The notes beneath the pieces are model-generated. The model was not told the DNA's origin, did not search any database, and saw nothing but the letters and a program-made list of their open reading frames with translations. Shown here piece by piece: positions 9,515-19,022 of a stretch of DNA of 64,000 nucleotides. The translations under genes and the position numbers were made by a program. The first letter of the stretch is position 1, and every line of letters begins with the position of its first letter. This stretch comes from Aquitalea aquatica (GTDB lineage: Bacteria > Pseudomonadota > Gammaproteobacteria > Burkholderiales > Chromobacteriaceae), in assembly GCF_013911085.1 (NCBI RefSeq), contig NZ_JACERN010000039.1, forward strand, positions 340,777-404,776, written 5' to 3'.

Positions 9515-11029
9515 TTATGCCGCAGCTTCCGGCGGGCGGCTGCTTTGCCGCCGCTGCCAGGCCCCCAGGCCGATGGCCAGCAGCAGCAGGGCGATGCAGC
9601 TGCTGATCACCGGCTGGTTGCCGTGCTGCATATAGGGAGTTAGGCCCTGATAATCCTGCACCATGCCCTCCAGCACTTGTTGGGTGAAGGGAGCGGCCAC
9701 GCTGGCAATCTGGCCATCGGGGCGGATGATGGCGGTCATGCCGGTATTGGTGGCGCGCAGCATGAAGCGGCCGGTTTCCAGCGCCCGCGCCTGTGACAGC
9801 TGCAGATGCTGGCTCATGGCCACGCTTTTGCCAAACCAGGCCAGATTGCTGACATTGGCCAGTATGCCGGCCTGTGCCGCCGGGCCGATCAGCTCTTCGC
9901 CAAAGCTGTCTTCATAGCAGATATTGAAGGCGATCTTGTGGCCGGCCAGCAGCAGCGGAGCCTGGTTGGCACCGCCACGGCTGAAACCGGACAGCGGCAT
10001 GTTCATGTACTGGTAAATCCAGCCGATCAGCGCCGGCAGCGGGATGAACTCGCCAAACGGTACCAGGTGATCCTTGGCGTAATAGGGCTGGGCGCTGTCG
10101 GTGAGGGTAACCACTGCGTTCAGGTAGCCACGGCCATCGTTGGTGCGGCGTGGAATGCCGGTGGCCAGGGCCATGTTCTTGCGGCGGGCATCGCCAGCAA
10201 TCATGGTCAGATAGCCAGAGGGCAGATCGTCCAGGAATACCGGCAGCGCGGTTTCCGGCAGGATCATCACATCGGCCTGGGTGCTGGCCACCTGCTGGTA
10301 ATAAATCTTCAGGGTTTCCTCGAAGGTAGCCGGGTCCCATTTGATGGCCTGGGCAATATCACCCTGTGCCAGCGCCACGCGGTAGGGCTTGCCTGCCGGG
10401 GTCGTCCAGTTGATGGATTGCAGCCAGAAACCACCACTCCACAGCAGGGTGATGCCGATCACCGCGGCCATGCGCTGCAGGCGGCTGCCAGTGGCGACCA
10501 AGACCAGCGCACCGGCGCTGAGAGCCACCAGCCAGCTGGCCAGATGGATGCCGCCGATGGGAATGAAACCGGACAGCGGGCTTTCCGTTACTTGCGAATA
10601 ACCGATGGCGCCCCAGGGAAAGCCGGTCATCACCCAGCTGCGTAGCCATTCGCCCAGCTCCCACAGTGCGGGGAAGGCGAGCAGCCAGCGCACCCAGGGC
10701 CGCTGGTCGATGCGCGTGGTCAGCCAGCAGGCCAGCCCTGGCCAGATGGCCAGATAGGCTGGCAGCAGTAGCACCAGCGGAGCGGCCAGCAGGGCGGGCA
10801 GGCCGGCAACATCGTGCAGGCTGTGGTAGATCCAGTTGAAGTTGCTGGTGTAGGCGGCCACACCCCAGACATAGCCAGTGCGGAAGGCTAGTTGTGGGTT
10901 GCGTTGCACCAGTTGTGCCAGCGCCGCCAGCGACAGTGGCAGCAGACCATACAGCCGGTACGGCGCAAAGCCGTACAGGGTCAGGGCGCCGGCGATGGCG
11001 GCGGCAATCAGCACAAACAGGGTGCGCAT
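9515..11029 (-). CDS. lnt: Apolipoprotein N-acyltransferase
   Basis: 504-residue inner-membrane enzyme that adds the third acyl chain to the N-terminal cysteine of lipoproteins. The N-terminal half has about seven hydrophobic segments (residues 1-210). The periplasmic nitrilase-type domain follows, with the Glu-Lys-Cys triad visible as MILPETALP (Glu about 259), YAKDHLVPFGE (Lys about 318) and FNICYEDSFGEEL (Cys about 370). It starts right after the corC stop (TGACATG), so the two are translationally coupled. It is the last gene of the operon, as in other proteobacteria. Confidence 0.97.
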   Translation of the reverse strand: MRTLFVLIAAAIAGALTLYGFAPYRLYGLLPLSLAALAQLVQRNPQLAFRTGYVWGVAAYTSNFNWIYHSLHDVAGLPALLAAPLVLLLPAYLAIWPGLACWLTTRIDQRPWVRWLLAFPALWELGEWLRSWVMTGFPWGAIGYSQVTESPLSGFIPIGGIHLASWLVALSAGALVLVATGSRLQRMAAVIGITLLWSGGFWLQSINWTTPAGKPYRVALAQGDIAQAIKWDPATFEETLKIYYQQVASTQADVMILPETALPVFLDDLPSGYLTMIAGDARRKNMALATGIPRRTNDGRGYLNAVVTLTDSAQPYYAKDHLVPFGEFIPLPALIGWIYQYMNMPLSGFSRGGANQAPLLLAGHKIAFNICYEDSFGEELIGPAAQAGILANVSNLAWFGKSVAMSQHLQLSQARALETGRFMLRATNTGMTAIIRPDGQIASVAAPFTQQVLEGMVQDYQGLTPYMQHGNQPVISSCIALLLLAIGLGAWQRRQSSRPPEAAA

Positions 11030-11030
11030 G

Positions 11031-11885
11031 TCAGTCGTGGCTGCTCTCGAGGGTATTGGGGTGCAGACGTTCTACCAGCAGGGTTTGCAGGCGGCGGCTG
11101 TCAGCACGCAATACGGTGAAGCGTAGCGAACCGGATTCCACGGTTTCACCACGTTTGGGCAGATGGCCGATCAGCGAAATCACCAGGCCGCCCACGGTAT
11201 CGACGTCGTCGTCATCGTAGCTGGTGGCGAAGTATTCGTTGAAGTCAGCCACTTCGGTGAGGGCGTTGACACGATAACGCTGGTCGCGTACCGGCACGAT
11301 ATTGTTGTCGTCTTCTTCGAAGTCGTATTCGTCTTCGATGTCGCCGACGATCTGTTCGATCACATCCTCGATGGTCACCAGACCGGACACGCCGCCGTAT
11401 TCGTCCACCACGATGGCCATGTGGTTGCGGTTGGAGCGAAATTCGCGCAGCAGTACGTCGAGCGGCTTGGATTCCGGCACGAACACGCCAGCGCGCAGCG
11501 TGGCGCGCAGATCGAAGGTTTTGGGCGCATGGAAGTAATGCAGCAGATCCTTGGCCAGCAGAATGCCCAGCACGTCGTCCTTGTTATCGCCGATTACCGG
11601 AAAGCGCGAGTGGCCGGTGCGCAGCACATCCGGCAGCAGGCGCTCGATGGGGTCGTCGATACGGATGACGTCCATCTGGCTGCGCGGAATCATCACGTCG
11701 CGGGCGGTCAGGTCACTGACTTCCAGCACGCCTTCGATCATGGCCAGCGCTTCAGCGTCCAGCAGATTGCGTTCAAAGGCGGAGTGCAACAGGGTAATCA
11801 GCTCCTCGCGGTCTTCCGGTTCGCGCAGGAGCATGGCGGACAAGCGTTCCAACAGGCTGGGCTTGTGTTTACTGGGGTCTTCCAT
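11031..11885 (-). CDS. corC: CorC/HlyC-family CBS-domain protein (YbeX)
   Basis: 284 residues. A paired CBS domain covers about 65-185 (start ARDVMIPRSQMDVIRIDD, second repeat ending EYGGVSGLVTIEDVIEQIVG), and the C-terminal 200-280 is the CorC_HlyC domain. There is no membrane DUF21 domain, so this is the short soluble CorC type. The family is linked to magnesium/cobalt efflux, and E. coli YbeX is linked to ribosome and rRNA metabolism. It lies between ybeY and lnt, separated by 4 bases and 1 base. Confidence 0.95.
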   Translation of the reverse strand: MEDPSKHKPSLLERLSAMLLREPEDREELITLLHSAFERNLLDAEALAMIEGVLEVSDLTARDVMIPRSQMDVIRIDDPIERLLPDVLRTGHSRFPVIGDNKDDVLGILLAKDLLHYFHAPKTFDLRATLRAGVFVPESKPLDVLLREFRSNRNHMAIVVDEYGGVSGLVTIEDVIEQIVGDIEDEYDFEEDDNNIVPVRDQRYRVNALTEVADFNEYFATSYDDDDVDTVGGLVISLIGHLPKRGETVESGSLRFTVLRADSRRLQTLLVERLHPNTLESSHD

Positions 11886-11889
11886 GGGG

Positions 11890-12396
11890 TTAGCGTTTTT
11901 CCTCTAGATAGGGATCGGGATATCCTAACTTCGCAAGAATGACAGTTTCAAGCGTTTCCATGATTTCCGCTTCTTCGTCATCCTCGTGATCATAACCTTG
12001 CAAGTGCAACATGCCGTGCACCAGCAGGTGGGCATAGTGGGCCATCAGGTCTATGCCTTGCTCGGCGGCTTCTTTTTCCACCACCTCGGTACACAGCACC
12101 AGATCGCCAAATAGCGGCAGATCGGCAATGTTCTCGCCTTCATTCAGCGCAAAAGACAGCACATTGGTGGCGTAGTCCTTGCCGCGGTAGGTGTGGTTGA
12201 GGCTGCGGCCTTCTTCACTGCCCACCAGCAGGATGCTGACCTGGGCCTGCTGCACATCGGCTTGCAGGGCAGCCTGACAGCAACGGCGGATCAGTTTGGC
12301 ATCGGGCAGTTGCTGTGCCTGGCTGCGGTCTTCCAGCGTCAGTTGCAGACGGGCGGCTAGGCGCGTCAGCGGGTTATTTCGCTTGGCTTGTTTCAT
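11890..12396 (-). CDS. ybeY: Endoribonuclease YbeY
   Basis: 168 residues. The zinc-binding motif [18 protein letters not shown] with three histidines (H-x3-H-x5-H) is complete. YbeY processes the 3' end of 16S rRNA and takes part in 70S ribosome quality control. It overlaps the end of ybeZ by 23 bases, consistent with translational coupling and with the known partnership of the two proteins. Confidence 0.97.
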   Translation of the reverse strand: MKQAKRNNPLTRLAARLQLTLEDRSQAQQLPDAKLIRRCCQAALQADVQQAQVSILLVGSEEGRSLNHTYRGKDYATNVLSFALNEGENIADLPLFGDLVLCTEVVEKEAAEQGIDLMAHYAHLLVHGMLHLQGYDHEDDEEAEIMETLETVILAKLGYPDPYLEEKR

Positions 12397-13333
12397 CGTT
12401 CTTCAATTGATAGTGGTCGTAGGCATCGACAATTTTCTGCACCAGTGGATGGCGCACCACGTCTTCGCTCTGGAAATGATGGAAATGGATGCCGCGTACC
12501 TGGCCCAGAATCTTTTCCACTTCCACCAGCCCGCTTTTCTGGTGGCGCTGCAAGTCGATCTGCGTCACGTCACCGGTAATGACTGCACGCGAGCCAAAGC
12601 CGATGCGGGTGAGGAACATCTTCATCTGCTCCGGCGTGGTGTTTTGCGCCTCGTCCAGAATGATGAAAGCATTGTTGAGCGTGCGGCCACGCATATAGGC
12701 CAGCGGGGCGATTTCGATCAGGTTCTTCTCGAATAGCCGGGTGACGCGGTCGAAGCCCATCAGGTCGTACAGCGCGTCGTACAGCGGGCGCAGGTAAGGG
12801 TCTACCTTCTGCGCCAGATCTCCGGGCAAAAAACCCAGCTTTTCGCCGGCTTCCACCGCCGGGCGTACCAGCACGATGCGCTTGATGGCATCGCGCTCCA
12901 TGGCATCCACCGCGCAGGCCACCGCCAGGTAGGTTTTGCCGGTACCGGCCGGGCCAATGCCGAAGGTAATGTCATGCTGGCTGATGGCCTTGATATAGCC
13001 GCTCTGGCGCGGGGTGCGCCCGCGCAGGTCGCCACGGCGGGTCAGCAGCACCGGCACATCGGCATCCTGCTGCTCGTGCTGGCGTACTTCCACCAGTTCC
13101 AGCTGCACGTCGTCGATGGAGATATCACGCTTTTCCGCCAGTAGATACAGCCGGGTCAGGCTGTATACCGCCAGATCGGCGTGCTCGCCGCTGCACTTGA
13201 AGTGCTCGCCACGGCGCTGGATCTGTACATCCAGACCGGTTTCGATCTGCTTGAGGTTTTCATCCAGCGGGCCGCACAGGCGGGCCAGCCGTTCATTGTC
13301 GACCGGATTGAAACTGAGAGGAGTGGTATTCAT
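12374..13333 (-). CDS. ybeZ: PhoH-family ATPase (YbeZ/PhoL)
   Basis: 319 residues from the ATG at 13333. Upstream in-frame codons reach a TTG at 13399, but [20 protein letters not shown] is the better start. The PhoH P-loop is [20 protein letters not shown] and the Walker B-like segment is [16 protein letters not shown]. The N-terminal 80 residues resemble a KH-like RNA-binding region. PhoH proteins are NTPases or helicases acting on RNA, working with YbeY. No strong ribosome-binding site precedes the ATG, so expression may depend on coupling with the upstream membrane-protein gene, which ends 20 bases away. Confidence 0.93.
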   Translation of the reverse strand: MNTTPLSFNPVDNERLARLCGPLDENLKQIETGLDVQIQRRGEHFKCSGEHADLAVYSLTRLYLLAEKRDISIDDVQLELVEVRQHEQQDADVPVLLTRRGDLRGRTPRQSGYIKAISQHDITFGIGPAGTGKTYLAVACAVDAMERDAIKRIVLVRPAVEAGEKLGFLPGDLAQKVDPYLRPLYDALYDLMGFDRVTRLFEKNLIEIAPLAYMRGRTLNNAFIILDEAQNTTPEQMKMFLTRIGFGSRAVITGDVTQIDLQRHQKSGLVEVEKILGQVRGIHFHHFQSEDVVRHPLVQKIVDAYDHYQLKNDETSQAK

Positions 13334-13352
13334 CGTGTAGGCGAAAGGTGGT

Positions 13353-13703
13353 TCAGTGGCTGAACAGCAAGGCAAACCAGAAGCTGGCTTCCAGTACAAG
13401 CAGCACGCTGGCCAGCAGGGTCAGCAGCATGAACAGGCCATTGCGCAGGCCGGCCAGGCTGAGCTTGTCCAGCAGATACAGCAGCAGGGCATACAGCGCC
13501 AGCGTGCCGCCAATGGCCGCCGGGCCGATCAGCAGCAACAGCGAGCGGCTACCCCAGCCGCCATTCACGCCGGGCTGACCCAGCAACAGGCTGGGCACGA
13601 GTAACAGCGGCAGGATGATGAGGCAGGCCAAGGCTGCCCGGCGGGCGTGGCGGCTGAGCGGACGGGGCACCAGCAATAGCTGGCTAGCGGAGTTCTGGCT
13701 CAC
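13353..13703 (-). CDS. Small hydrophobic membrane protein, unknown function
   Basis: 116 residues with three or four predicted membrane helices (about 22-42, 53-75 and 88-113) and a basic N-terminus (VPRPLSRHARRAA) that should stay in the cytoplasm. I do not recognise a family. It overlaps the YciI-like gene by 4 bases (ATGA type) and precedes ybeZ, so it is part of the miaB-lnt operon although it is not a usual member of it. Codon use looks like the neighbours. Confidence 0.7.
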   Translation of the reverse strand: MSQNSASQLLLVPRPLSRHARRAALACLIILPLLLVPSLLLGQPGVNGGWGSRSLLLLIGPAAIGGTLALYALLLYLLDKLSLAGLRNGLFMLLTLLASVLLVLEASFWFALLFSH

Positions 13704-14005
13704 GGCGCTGGCTCCTCCGCCGGGACGGCCAGCACTTCCAGCCCGGGGGCGGTCATGCTGGGGTGAAATTCGGTGATGTCGTAACGCGCCAGCCCAGCCA
13801 GGGCGAACGGGTCCTGTGCCAGCCTTTGTTGAAGGGCATGGCGATCACCTCTGGCCAGAATAATGCCACCCGTGCGCGGTTCCTTGCGACCGGAGGCGAG
13901 AAACAGCCCGTCGGCGTAGCACTGTTTCAACCACAGCACATGCTGTGCCAGCTGGGCGTCGATCTCTTCCAGCGGGGCGATATAACTGAGTGCAACTATA
14001 AACAT
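13700..14005 (-). CDS. YciI-family protein
   Basis: 101 residues from the ATG at 14005 (MFIVALSYIAPLEEIDAQ). An upstream in-frame start at 14056 would run into miaB and is less likely. The YciI/YCII fold markers are visible: an HVLWLKQCYADG segment carrying the conserved histidine, then SGRKEPRTGGIILARG. YciI proteins are small ferredoxin-like-fold proteins with a His-Asp pair. Some act as dehydrochlorinases or lactone hydrolases, but most have no assigned role. Its place directly after miaB (22 bases) suggests co-transcription with tRNA and rRNA maintenance genes. Confidence 0.85.
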   Translation of the reverse strand: MFIVALSYIAPLEEIDAQLAQHVLWLKQCYADGLFLASGRKEPRTGGIILARGDRHALQQRLAQDPFALAGLARYDITEFHPSMTAPGLEVLAVPAEEPAP

Positions 14006-14027
14006 GACGGGCCTTTGCGCGGGGGGT

Positions 14028-15362
14028 TTACGCGGTTTCGTGGGTGAGGATTTCACCCATCAGCGAGTGCGGACGGGCATCGGTAATCACCACGTCTACC
14101 ATCTGCTTGAGCAGGCGCGGCTGGCCAACAAAATTCACCACCCGGTTGTTGGCCGTGCGGGCTGCCAGCATGTTCGGGTCTTTCTTGGAGATATTCTCCA
14201 CCAGCACGCGCTGCACGCTGCCGACCATGCTCTGGTTGATGGCATAACCGCGAGCCTCAATGACTTCGTTCAGCGCTTCTAGCCGGCGCACTTTTTCCGT
14301 GTGCGGGGTGTCGTCGACCAGATTGGCGGCCGGCGTGCCAGGGCGGGCGCTGTAGATGAAGACATAGCTGAAGTCGAATTCCAGGTCTTTGACCAGCTTC
14401 AGGGTTTGCTCGAAATCCGCTTCGGTTTCACCCGGGAAGCCGACAATGAAGTCGGATGACAGGCACAGGTCCGGGCGCAGCACGCGCAGCTTGCGGATGA
14501 TGGACTTGTATTCCAGCCCGGTATAGCCGCGCTTCATGGCGGTCAGGATGCGGTCGGAACCGCTTTGTACCGGCAGGTGCAGGTGCGATACCAGCTTGGG
14601 CAGCTTGCCGTAGCAGTCGATGATGCGCTGGGTGAATTCACGCGGATGGCTGGTGGTAAAGCGCAGTCGCTCCACGCCCGGCATTTCGTGTACGTATTCC
14701 AGCAGCAAGGCGAAGTCGGCAATCTCGCCATCCGCCATCAGGCCGCGATAGGCGTTGACGTTCTGCCCCAGCAAGGTGATTTCCTTCACGCCCTGCTGGG
14801 TGAGACCGGCGATTTCGGTCAGCACATCTTCAAACGGGCGCGATACTTCCTCACCACGGGTATAAGGCACCACACAGAAGGAACAGTACTTGGAGCAGCC
14901 TTCCATGATGGAGACAAAGGCTGCAGCACCGTCGACCTTGGCCGGCGGGATGTGGTCGAATTTCTCGATCTCGGGGAAGGAAATATCCACCTGGGCCGCG
15001 CCGCTGTGCTGGCGGGCGCGGATCATCTCCGGCAGGCGGTGCAGGGTTTGCGGGCCGAATACCACATCCACATACGGCGCGCGTTTGACGATGGTATCGC
15101 CTTCCTGCGAGGCCACGCAGCCGCCGACGCCGATGATCAGGTCGGGGCGGGCTTCTTTCAGCGGGCGGATGCGGCCGAGGTCGGAGAATACTTTTTCCTG
15201 GGCTTTTTCCCGCACGCTGCAGGTGTTGAACAGGATGACGTCGGCTTCTTCGGGATTGTCTGTCTTGATCATGCCTTCGGCATCGCCCAGAACGTCGACC
15301 ATTTTGTCAGAGTCGTATTCGTTCATCTGGCAGCCAAAGGTCTTGATGTATACCTTCTTCAT
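14028..15362 (-). CDS. miaB: tRNA-2-methylthio-N6-dimethylallyladenosine synthase
   Basis: 444-residue radical-SAM methylthiotransferase that converts i6A37 to ms2i6A37 in tRNAs reading UNN codons. All three domains are present. The N-terminal UPF0004 domain carries three cysteines ([32 protein letters not shown]) for the sacrificial cluster. The radical SAM motif is [15 protein letters not shown] (about 155-169). A TRAM domain follows at about 375-440. It is the first gene of the miaB-lnt operon, on the minus strand. Confidence 0.98.
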   Translation of the reverse strand: MKKVYIKTFGCQMNEYDSDKMVDVLGDAEGMIKTDNPEEADVILFNTCSVREKAQEKVFSDLGRIRPLKEARPDLIIGVGGCVASQEGDTIVKRAPYVDVVFGPQTLHRLPEMIRARQHSGAAQVDISFPEIEKFDHIPPAKVDGAAAFVSIMEGCSKYCSFCVVPYTRGEEVSRPFEDVLTEIAGLTQQGVKEITLLGQNVNAYRGLMADGEIADFALLLEYVHEMPGVERLRFTTSHPREFTQRIIDCYGKLPKLVSHLHLPVQSGSDRILTAMKRGYTGLEYKSIIRKLRVLRPDLCLSSDFIVGFPGETEADFEQTLKLVKDLEFDFSYVFIYSARPGTPAANLVDDTPHTEKVRRLEALNEVIEARGYAINQSMVGSVQRVLVENISKKDPNMLAARTANNRVVNFVGQPRLLKQMVDVVITDARPHSLMGEILTHETA

Positions 15363-15398
15363 TGCTACGCGGATTCCAGCTGGTTCATTGGGTGGGCC

Positions 15399-15770
15399 TT
15401 ACTGCTGACGCTGCTGCAGCAGCTCGATTTCAGCATCGCTCAGCACCCAGATACGGTTGATATTGCCTTGCAGATCCAGCGTGATGCCGACCGTCTGCCC
15501 CACCAGGGTGGGCAACTGGCCGGTGAGCAGGAAGCGGTTGTCGCCGTCGTAGATGCGCAGGCCAGGTGCGGTGGCATAGCTCTGACCGGTGGGGATCAGT
15601 GTCGCCAGCAGCGCGCGCAGCAAGGAGCTTTCGCTCTTCACGAAAGTGACGGTGTTGTTGTCCACGCTGGAGATGGTGCCGGCCAGGATATTGGCGGGCA
15701 GCAGTCTGTTCACGGCTATGGCTGGCAGTGACAGCAGGCAGAGCAAGAGGGCGGTGATGAGTGTTTTCAT
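15399..15770 (-). CDS. Small exported protein, unknown function
   Basis: 123 residues from the ATG at 15770; a TTG two codons upstream is also possible. It starts with a clear signal peptide (MKTLITALLLCLLSLPAIA, cleavage after AIA about residue 19). The mature part of about 100 residues is likely beta-rich (SSVDNNTVTFVKSES, LRIYDGDNRFLLTGQLP), ending in a short helix with glutamines. I do not recognise a domain. It lies 36 bases upstream of miaB on the same strand and may be co-transcribed with it. Confidence 0.65.
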   Translation of the reverse strand: MKTLITALLLCLLSLPAIAVNRLLPANILAGTISSVDNNTVTFVKSESSLLRALLATLIPTGQSYATAPGLRIYDGDNRFLLTGQLPTLVGQTVGITLDLQGNINRIWVLSDAEIELLQQRQQ

Positions 15771-16217
15771 AATCAAATGAATGTGTTGGCCGATTTTAGC
15801 ACAGCCGGCCTGCTGGCGCAGGGGACTTGTCGGCAGCGCCAGCGCGGCTTTTTCCTGCTGCGGTGCGGCAAGGGCAAGTAGGAATCCTTATCGGGCAAGG
15901 GGGCGATGATTTGTGCGCTGCAACTACATATTCACCGTGATTGGCACCGTCGTGGTGCATGTCATGGGCTAAGGCCGGCACCTGGTGGATGGTCTTGCAC
16001 CATGGTGTGGTTTTTTTTCGCTGCCATGTAGTTGAAAACTTACATTTATTGCGTGTTGTGCTTCCACCGACATGCCGGCTCTGCTATAAGTTCACCCAAT
16101 TGCTGATTACGTTTTAGCCTTTAATGAACAGCGGCCTGCCACTGCCTGCGTCAGCCGTGTCACATGACACCGCCGCGCTTGCGCTTGTTGGTGGCGCTGC
16201 GCCTGGAAAGACAAGAC
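15771..16217. other. Non-coding stretch between exported-protein gene and ribose operon
   Basis: About 450 bases with no convincing gene. It holds the divergent control region: a TATAAG -10-like element at 16085-16090, a partly symmetrical GCTGATTACGTTTTAGC (16102-16118) just after the expected start, and a 14-base palindrome GTGTCACATGACAC (16157-16170) about 48 bases before rbsK. A 9-base inverted repeat, CAACTACAT (15921-15929) and ATGTAGTTG (16026-16034), spans the middle. CACCATGGTG followed by a T run near 16000-16016 is a weak terminator-like spot. All of these are unproven sites. Confidence 0.45.
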
Positions 16218-17105
16218 ATGAGCCGAGTTTTGCTGATCGGTAGCATCAACATGGACCTGGTGGTGGAGGCGGACAGCTTTCCACGCCAGGGTGAAACCCT
16301 GTTCGGCCACCGCTTTGCCACTTATCCCGGAGGCAAGGGTGCCAATCAGGCGGTGGCCGCTGCCCGGCTGGGCGCGGCAGTCAGCCTGATCGCCTGCCTG
16401 GGCAAGGATGCATTTGGCGACCAGTTGCTGGCCGGCCTTAAGGCCGAGGGCATCGATACCCGCTGGATCAGCCGCGTGGATCAAGCCACCGGCATGGCCA
16501 GCATTACGCTGGCCGGTGGTGACAATGCCATCATGGTGGTACCCGGTGCCAACCACGCGCTGCAGCCCGCCCAGCTGGATGCGGCCGAGCAGGCCTTCAT
16601 CGACGCCGATGTGGTATTGGCCCAATTGGAGGTGCCACTGGCCACGGTAGAGCATGCCGCCATGCTGGCGGCGCGCCATGGCAAGCCCTTCATCCTGAAT
16701 CCGGCCCCGGCCCAGTCCTTGCCGGAAAGCTTGCAGCAGCAGGTTTCCCTGCTGACTCCCAATGAATACGAACTGGCCATCGCCCTGGCCAGCCAGCAGC
16801 CCTGGCAGCAATTGCTGAGCAGCCGCCCGGCAGGCATCGTGATGACCCAGGGCAGCCAGGGTGCCAGTTATGCCGACGCGCAGGGCAGCCTGCAGCAGAT
16901 TGCCGGTTTCCCGGTGCTGGCGGTGGACAGTACCGGTGCCGGCGATACCTTTAATGGTGCGCTGGCGGCATTCTGGCCGCTGGGTCTGGCCGAGGCGGTG
17001 CGTTGTGCCAATGCCGCCGCGGCGCTGTCGGTGACCAAGCAGGGCGCGCAGAGCGGCATGCCCACGCTGACCGAACTGCAATATTTTCTGGAACAACACG
17101 CATGA
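16218..17105 (+). CDS. rbsK: Ribokinase
   Basis: 295-residue PfkB-family kinase from the ATG at 16218 (GGAAAG 12 bases upstream). Upstream in-frame codons to 16164 are not family-like. Both PfkB signatures are present: YPGGKGANQAVAAARLGA near residue 40 and DSTGAGDTFNGALAAFW with the catalytic Asp at about 241. It phosphorylates D-ribose at O5, committing it to the pentose phosphate and nucleotide pathways. It is the first gene of the ribose operon here, whereas in E. coli rbsK comes after rbsB; its stop overlaps the rbsD start (ATGA). Confidence 0.97.
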   Translation: MSRVLLIGSINMDLVVEADSFPRQGETLFGHRFATYPGGKGANQAVAAARLGAAVSLIACLGKDAFGDQLLAGLKAEGIDTRWISRVDQATGMASITLAGGDNAIMVVPGANHALQPAQLDAAEQAFIDADVVLAQLEVPLATVEHAAMLAARHGKPFILNPAPAQSLPESLQQQVSLLTPNEYELAIALASQQPWQQLLSSRPAGIVMTQGSQGASYADAQGSLQQIAGFPVLAVDSTGAGDTFNGALAAFWPLGLAEAVRCANAAAALSVTKQGAQSGMPTLTELQYFLEQHA

Positions 17106-17500
17106 AAAAACTGGGACATCTGAACCGCGACATCGCCCGCGTGCTGGCGGGCATGGGCCATACCGATAGCCTGGTGATTGCCGACTGCGGCCTGCCAATT
17201 CCGCCTGGGGTGGAATGCATCGACCTGGCACTGGCGCTGGGCGAGCCGGGTTTTGCCCGTGTACTGGAAACCGTCCTCGCCGATTTCCAGTGTGAGCGCG
17301 CGGTGTTTGCCGACGAGTGTCGCGCACATAACCCGGTGGTGGTGGAAACGGCTGCGGCCTTGTCGCGGCAGGGCGTGGCGCTGGAGTGGGTGAGTCATGA
17401 AGAATTCAAGCAACGCTGTCAGGCTGCGCGGGTGGTGATCCGCACCGGCGAGTGCACTCCCTACGCCAATGTGATTCTGCATTCCGGCGTGATTTTCTGA
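17102..17500 (+). CDS. rbsD: D-ribose pyranase
   Basis: 132 residues, close to the 139 of E. coli RbsD. The N-terminus MKKLGHLNRDIARVLAGMGH and the catalytic histidine region are conserved, as is the C-terminal VVIRTGECTPYANVILHSGV. It interconverts beta-pyranose and beta-furanose ribose so that ribokinase can use it. The reading frame stays open upstream to 17003, but the ATG at 17102 overlapping the rbsK stop is the natural start. Confidence 0.97.
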   Translation: MKKLGHLNRDIARVLAGMGHTDSLVIADCGLPIPPGVECIDLALALGEPGFARVLETVLADFQCERAVFADECRAHNPVVVETAAALSRQGVALEWVSHEEFKQRCQAARVVIRTGECTPYANVILHSGVIF

Positions 17501-17510
17501 GGACCAGACC

Positions 17511-19001
17511 ATGAATGTCGTCATGCAGGGCATCAGCAAGGCTTTTGGCCCGGTCCGCGTGCTGGAAGAGGTCGACTTTGCCATTGCCGGCGGCGAAATC
17601 CACGCCCTGATGGGCGAAAACGGCGCCGGCAAATCCACGCTGATGAAGATTCTCAGCGGGGTATACCGTAGCGACGGTGGTTCCATCCGCATTGATGGCC
17701 AGCCGGTGGAGATTCGCTCCACCCGTCAGGCGGAAGCCTGCGGCATTGCCATCATCCACCAGGAACTGAACCTGATTCCGCAACTGTCGGTGATGGAAAA
17801 CCTGTTTCTAGGCCGCGAGCCGTCGCGCTTTGGCGTGATCGACAGCGCCCGCATGCGGCGTGAAGCCGCAGCCCAGCTGGCCGCATTGGGTGCCAGTGCG
17901 ATCGATCCCGAGGCGGAAGCCGGCAGCCTGTCCATCGGCCAGCAGCAGATGGTGGAAATTGCCAAGGCGCTGGCCATGGATGCCCGCCTGCTGATCATGG
18001 ATGAGCCTACTGCTGCGCTGACCGAACGCGAGATCGATACCCTGTTCGGCCTGATGCAGGCGCTGAAGGCACGCGGTGTGGCCATTGTGTATGTGTCGCA
18101 CCGCATGGAAGAGATATTCCGCATCTGCGACAAGATCAGCGTGTTGCGTGATGGCCGCTTTGTTGGTGAGCGGGTGATTGCCCGCACTGACTTTGATGAA
18201 GTGGTGCGCATGATGGTGGGGCGCGAGATTGGTGATCGATTCCCGCGCCGCACCGCCGCACCGGGTGCCGTACGCCTGCAGGTAACGGGGCTGGCCGATG
18301 CGCAGCATGTACGCGATATCAGTTTCGAGGTGCGCGCCGGCGAAGTGCTGGGCGTAGCCGGCCTGATGGGTGCCGGGCGCAGTGAAATCCTCAAGACCCT
18401 GTTCGGCCTGAACCGTCGCAGCGCAGGGACGGTGCTGCTGGACGGACAGCAAGTGGCGCTGGATAGCCCCGGTGCGGCGATTGCCGCCGGACTGGCGTTT
18501 GTAACGGAAGACCGCAAGAGCCAGGGCCTGGTGCTGGGCATGTCGGTACGCGAAAACGCCACCCTGGTGCATCTGCCGCAATACGCGCGGCTGGGTGTGG
18601 TGTCGGACGCGGCCGAGCAGCAGGCGGTGGCGGGGCTGATCGAGCAGTTGCGTATCCGCACCCGCGACGCCGAGCTGGAAGTGAAATCGCTGTCCGGTGG
18701 CAATCAGCAAAAAGTGGTGTTTGCCAAATGGCTGGCGCAGCCACCCAAGGTGCTGTTGCTGGACGAACCCACGCGCGGGGTGGATGTGGGCGGCAAGGCC
18801 GAGATTTATCACATCATCAACCAGCTGGCTGCTGCTGGCGTTGCCATCGTGATGGTGTCGTCGGAGCTGCCGGAAGTGATGGCCATGAGCAACCGCATCC
18901 TGGTGATTCATGAAGGTCGCCAGACCGGTCTGTTCGAGGCGGCCAGCGCCACCCAGGAAAGCATCATGGCGGCCGCCACCGGCACCGCGCATGCCGCCTG
19001 A
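17511..19001 (+). CDS. rbsA: Ribose ABC transporter ATP-binding protein
   Basis: 496 residues with two ABC domains, as in all RbsA/MglA-type sugar importers. Domain 1 has Walker A GENGAGKST (about 36-44), signature LSIGQQQMVEIAK and Walker B LLIMDEPTAAL. Domain 2 has the degenerate P-loop GLMGAGRSE (about 287), signature LSGGNQQKVVFAK and LLLDEPTRGVDVGG. It energises ribose uptake with RbsC and RbsB. It starts 10 bases after rbsD, behind a GAGGA ribosome-binding site. Confidence 0.97.
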   Translation: MNVVMQGISKAFGPVRVLEEVDFAIAGGEIHALMGENGAGKSTLMKILSGVYRSDGGSIRIDGQPVEIRSTRQAEACGIAIIHQELNLIPQLSVMENLFLGREPSRFGVIDSARMRREAAAQLAALGASAIDPEAEAGSLSIGQQQMVEIAKALAMDARLLIMDEPTAALTEREIDTLFGLMQALKARGVAIVYVSHRMEEIFRICDKISVLRDGRFVGERVIARTDFDEVVRMMVGREIGDRFPRRTAAPGAVRLQVTGLADAQHVRDISFEVRAGEVLGVAGLMGAGRSEILKTLFGLNRRSAGTVLLDGQQVALDSPGAAIAAGLAFVTEDRKSQGLVLGMSVRENATLVHLPQYARLGVVSDAAEQQAVAGLIEQLRIRTRDAELEVKSLSGGNQQKVVFAKWLAQPPKVLLLDEPTRGVDVGGKAEIYHIINQLAAAGVAIVMVSSELPEVMAMSNRILVIHEGRQTGLFEAASATQESIMAAATGTAHAA

Positions 19002-19022
19002 TTTCAGAGCAAGGAATACACA

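Noticed and set aside
15796..15981. 61-codon His-containing minus-strand frame starting with GTG
   Set aside because: No ribosome-binding site and no signal peptide; the composition changes to random Pro/Ala text after 30 codons.
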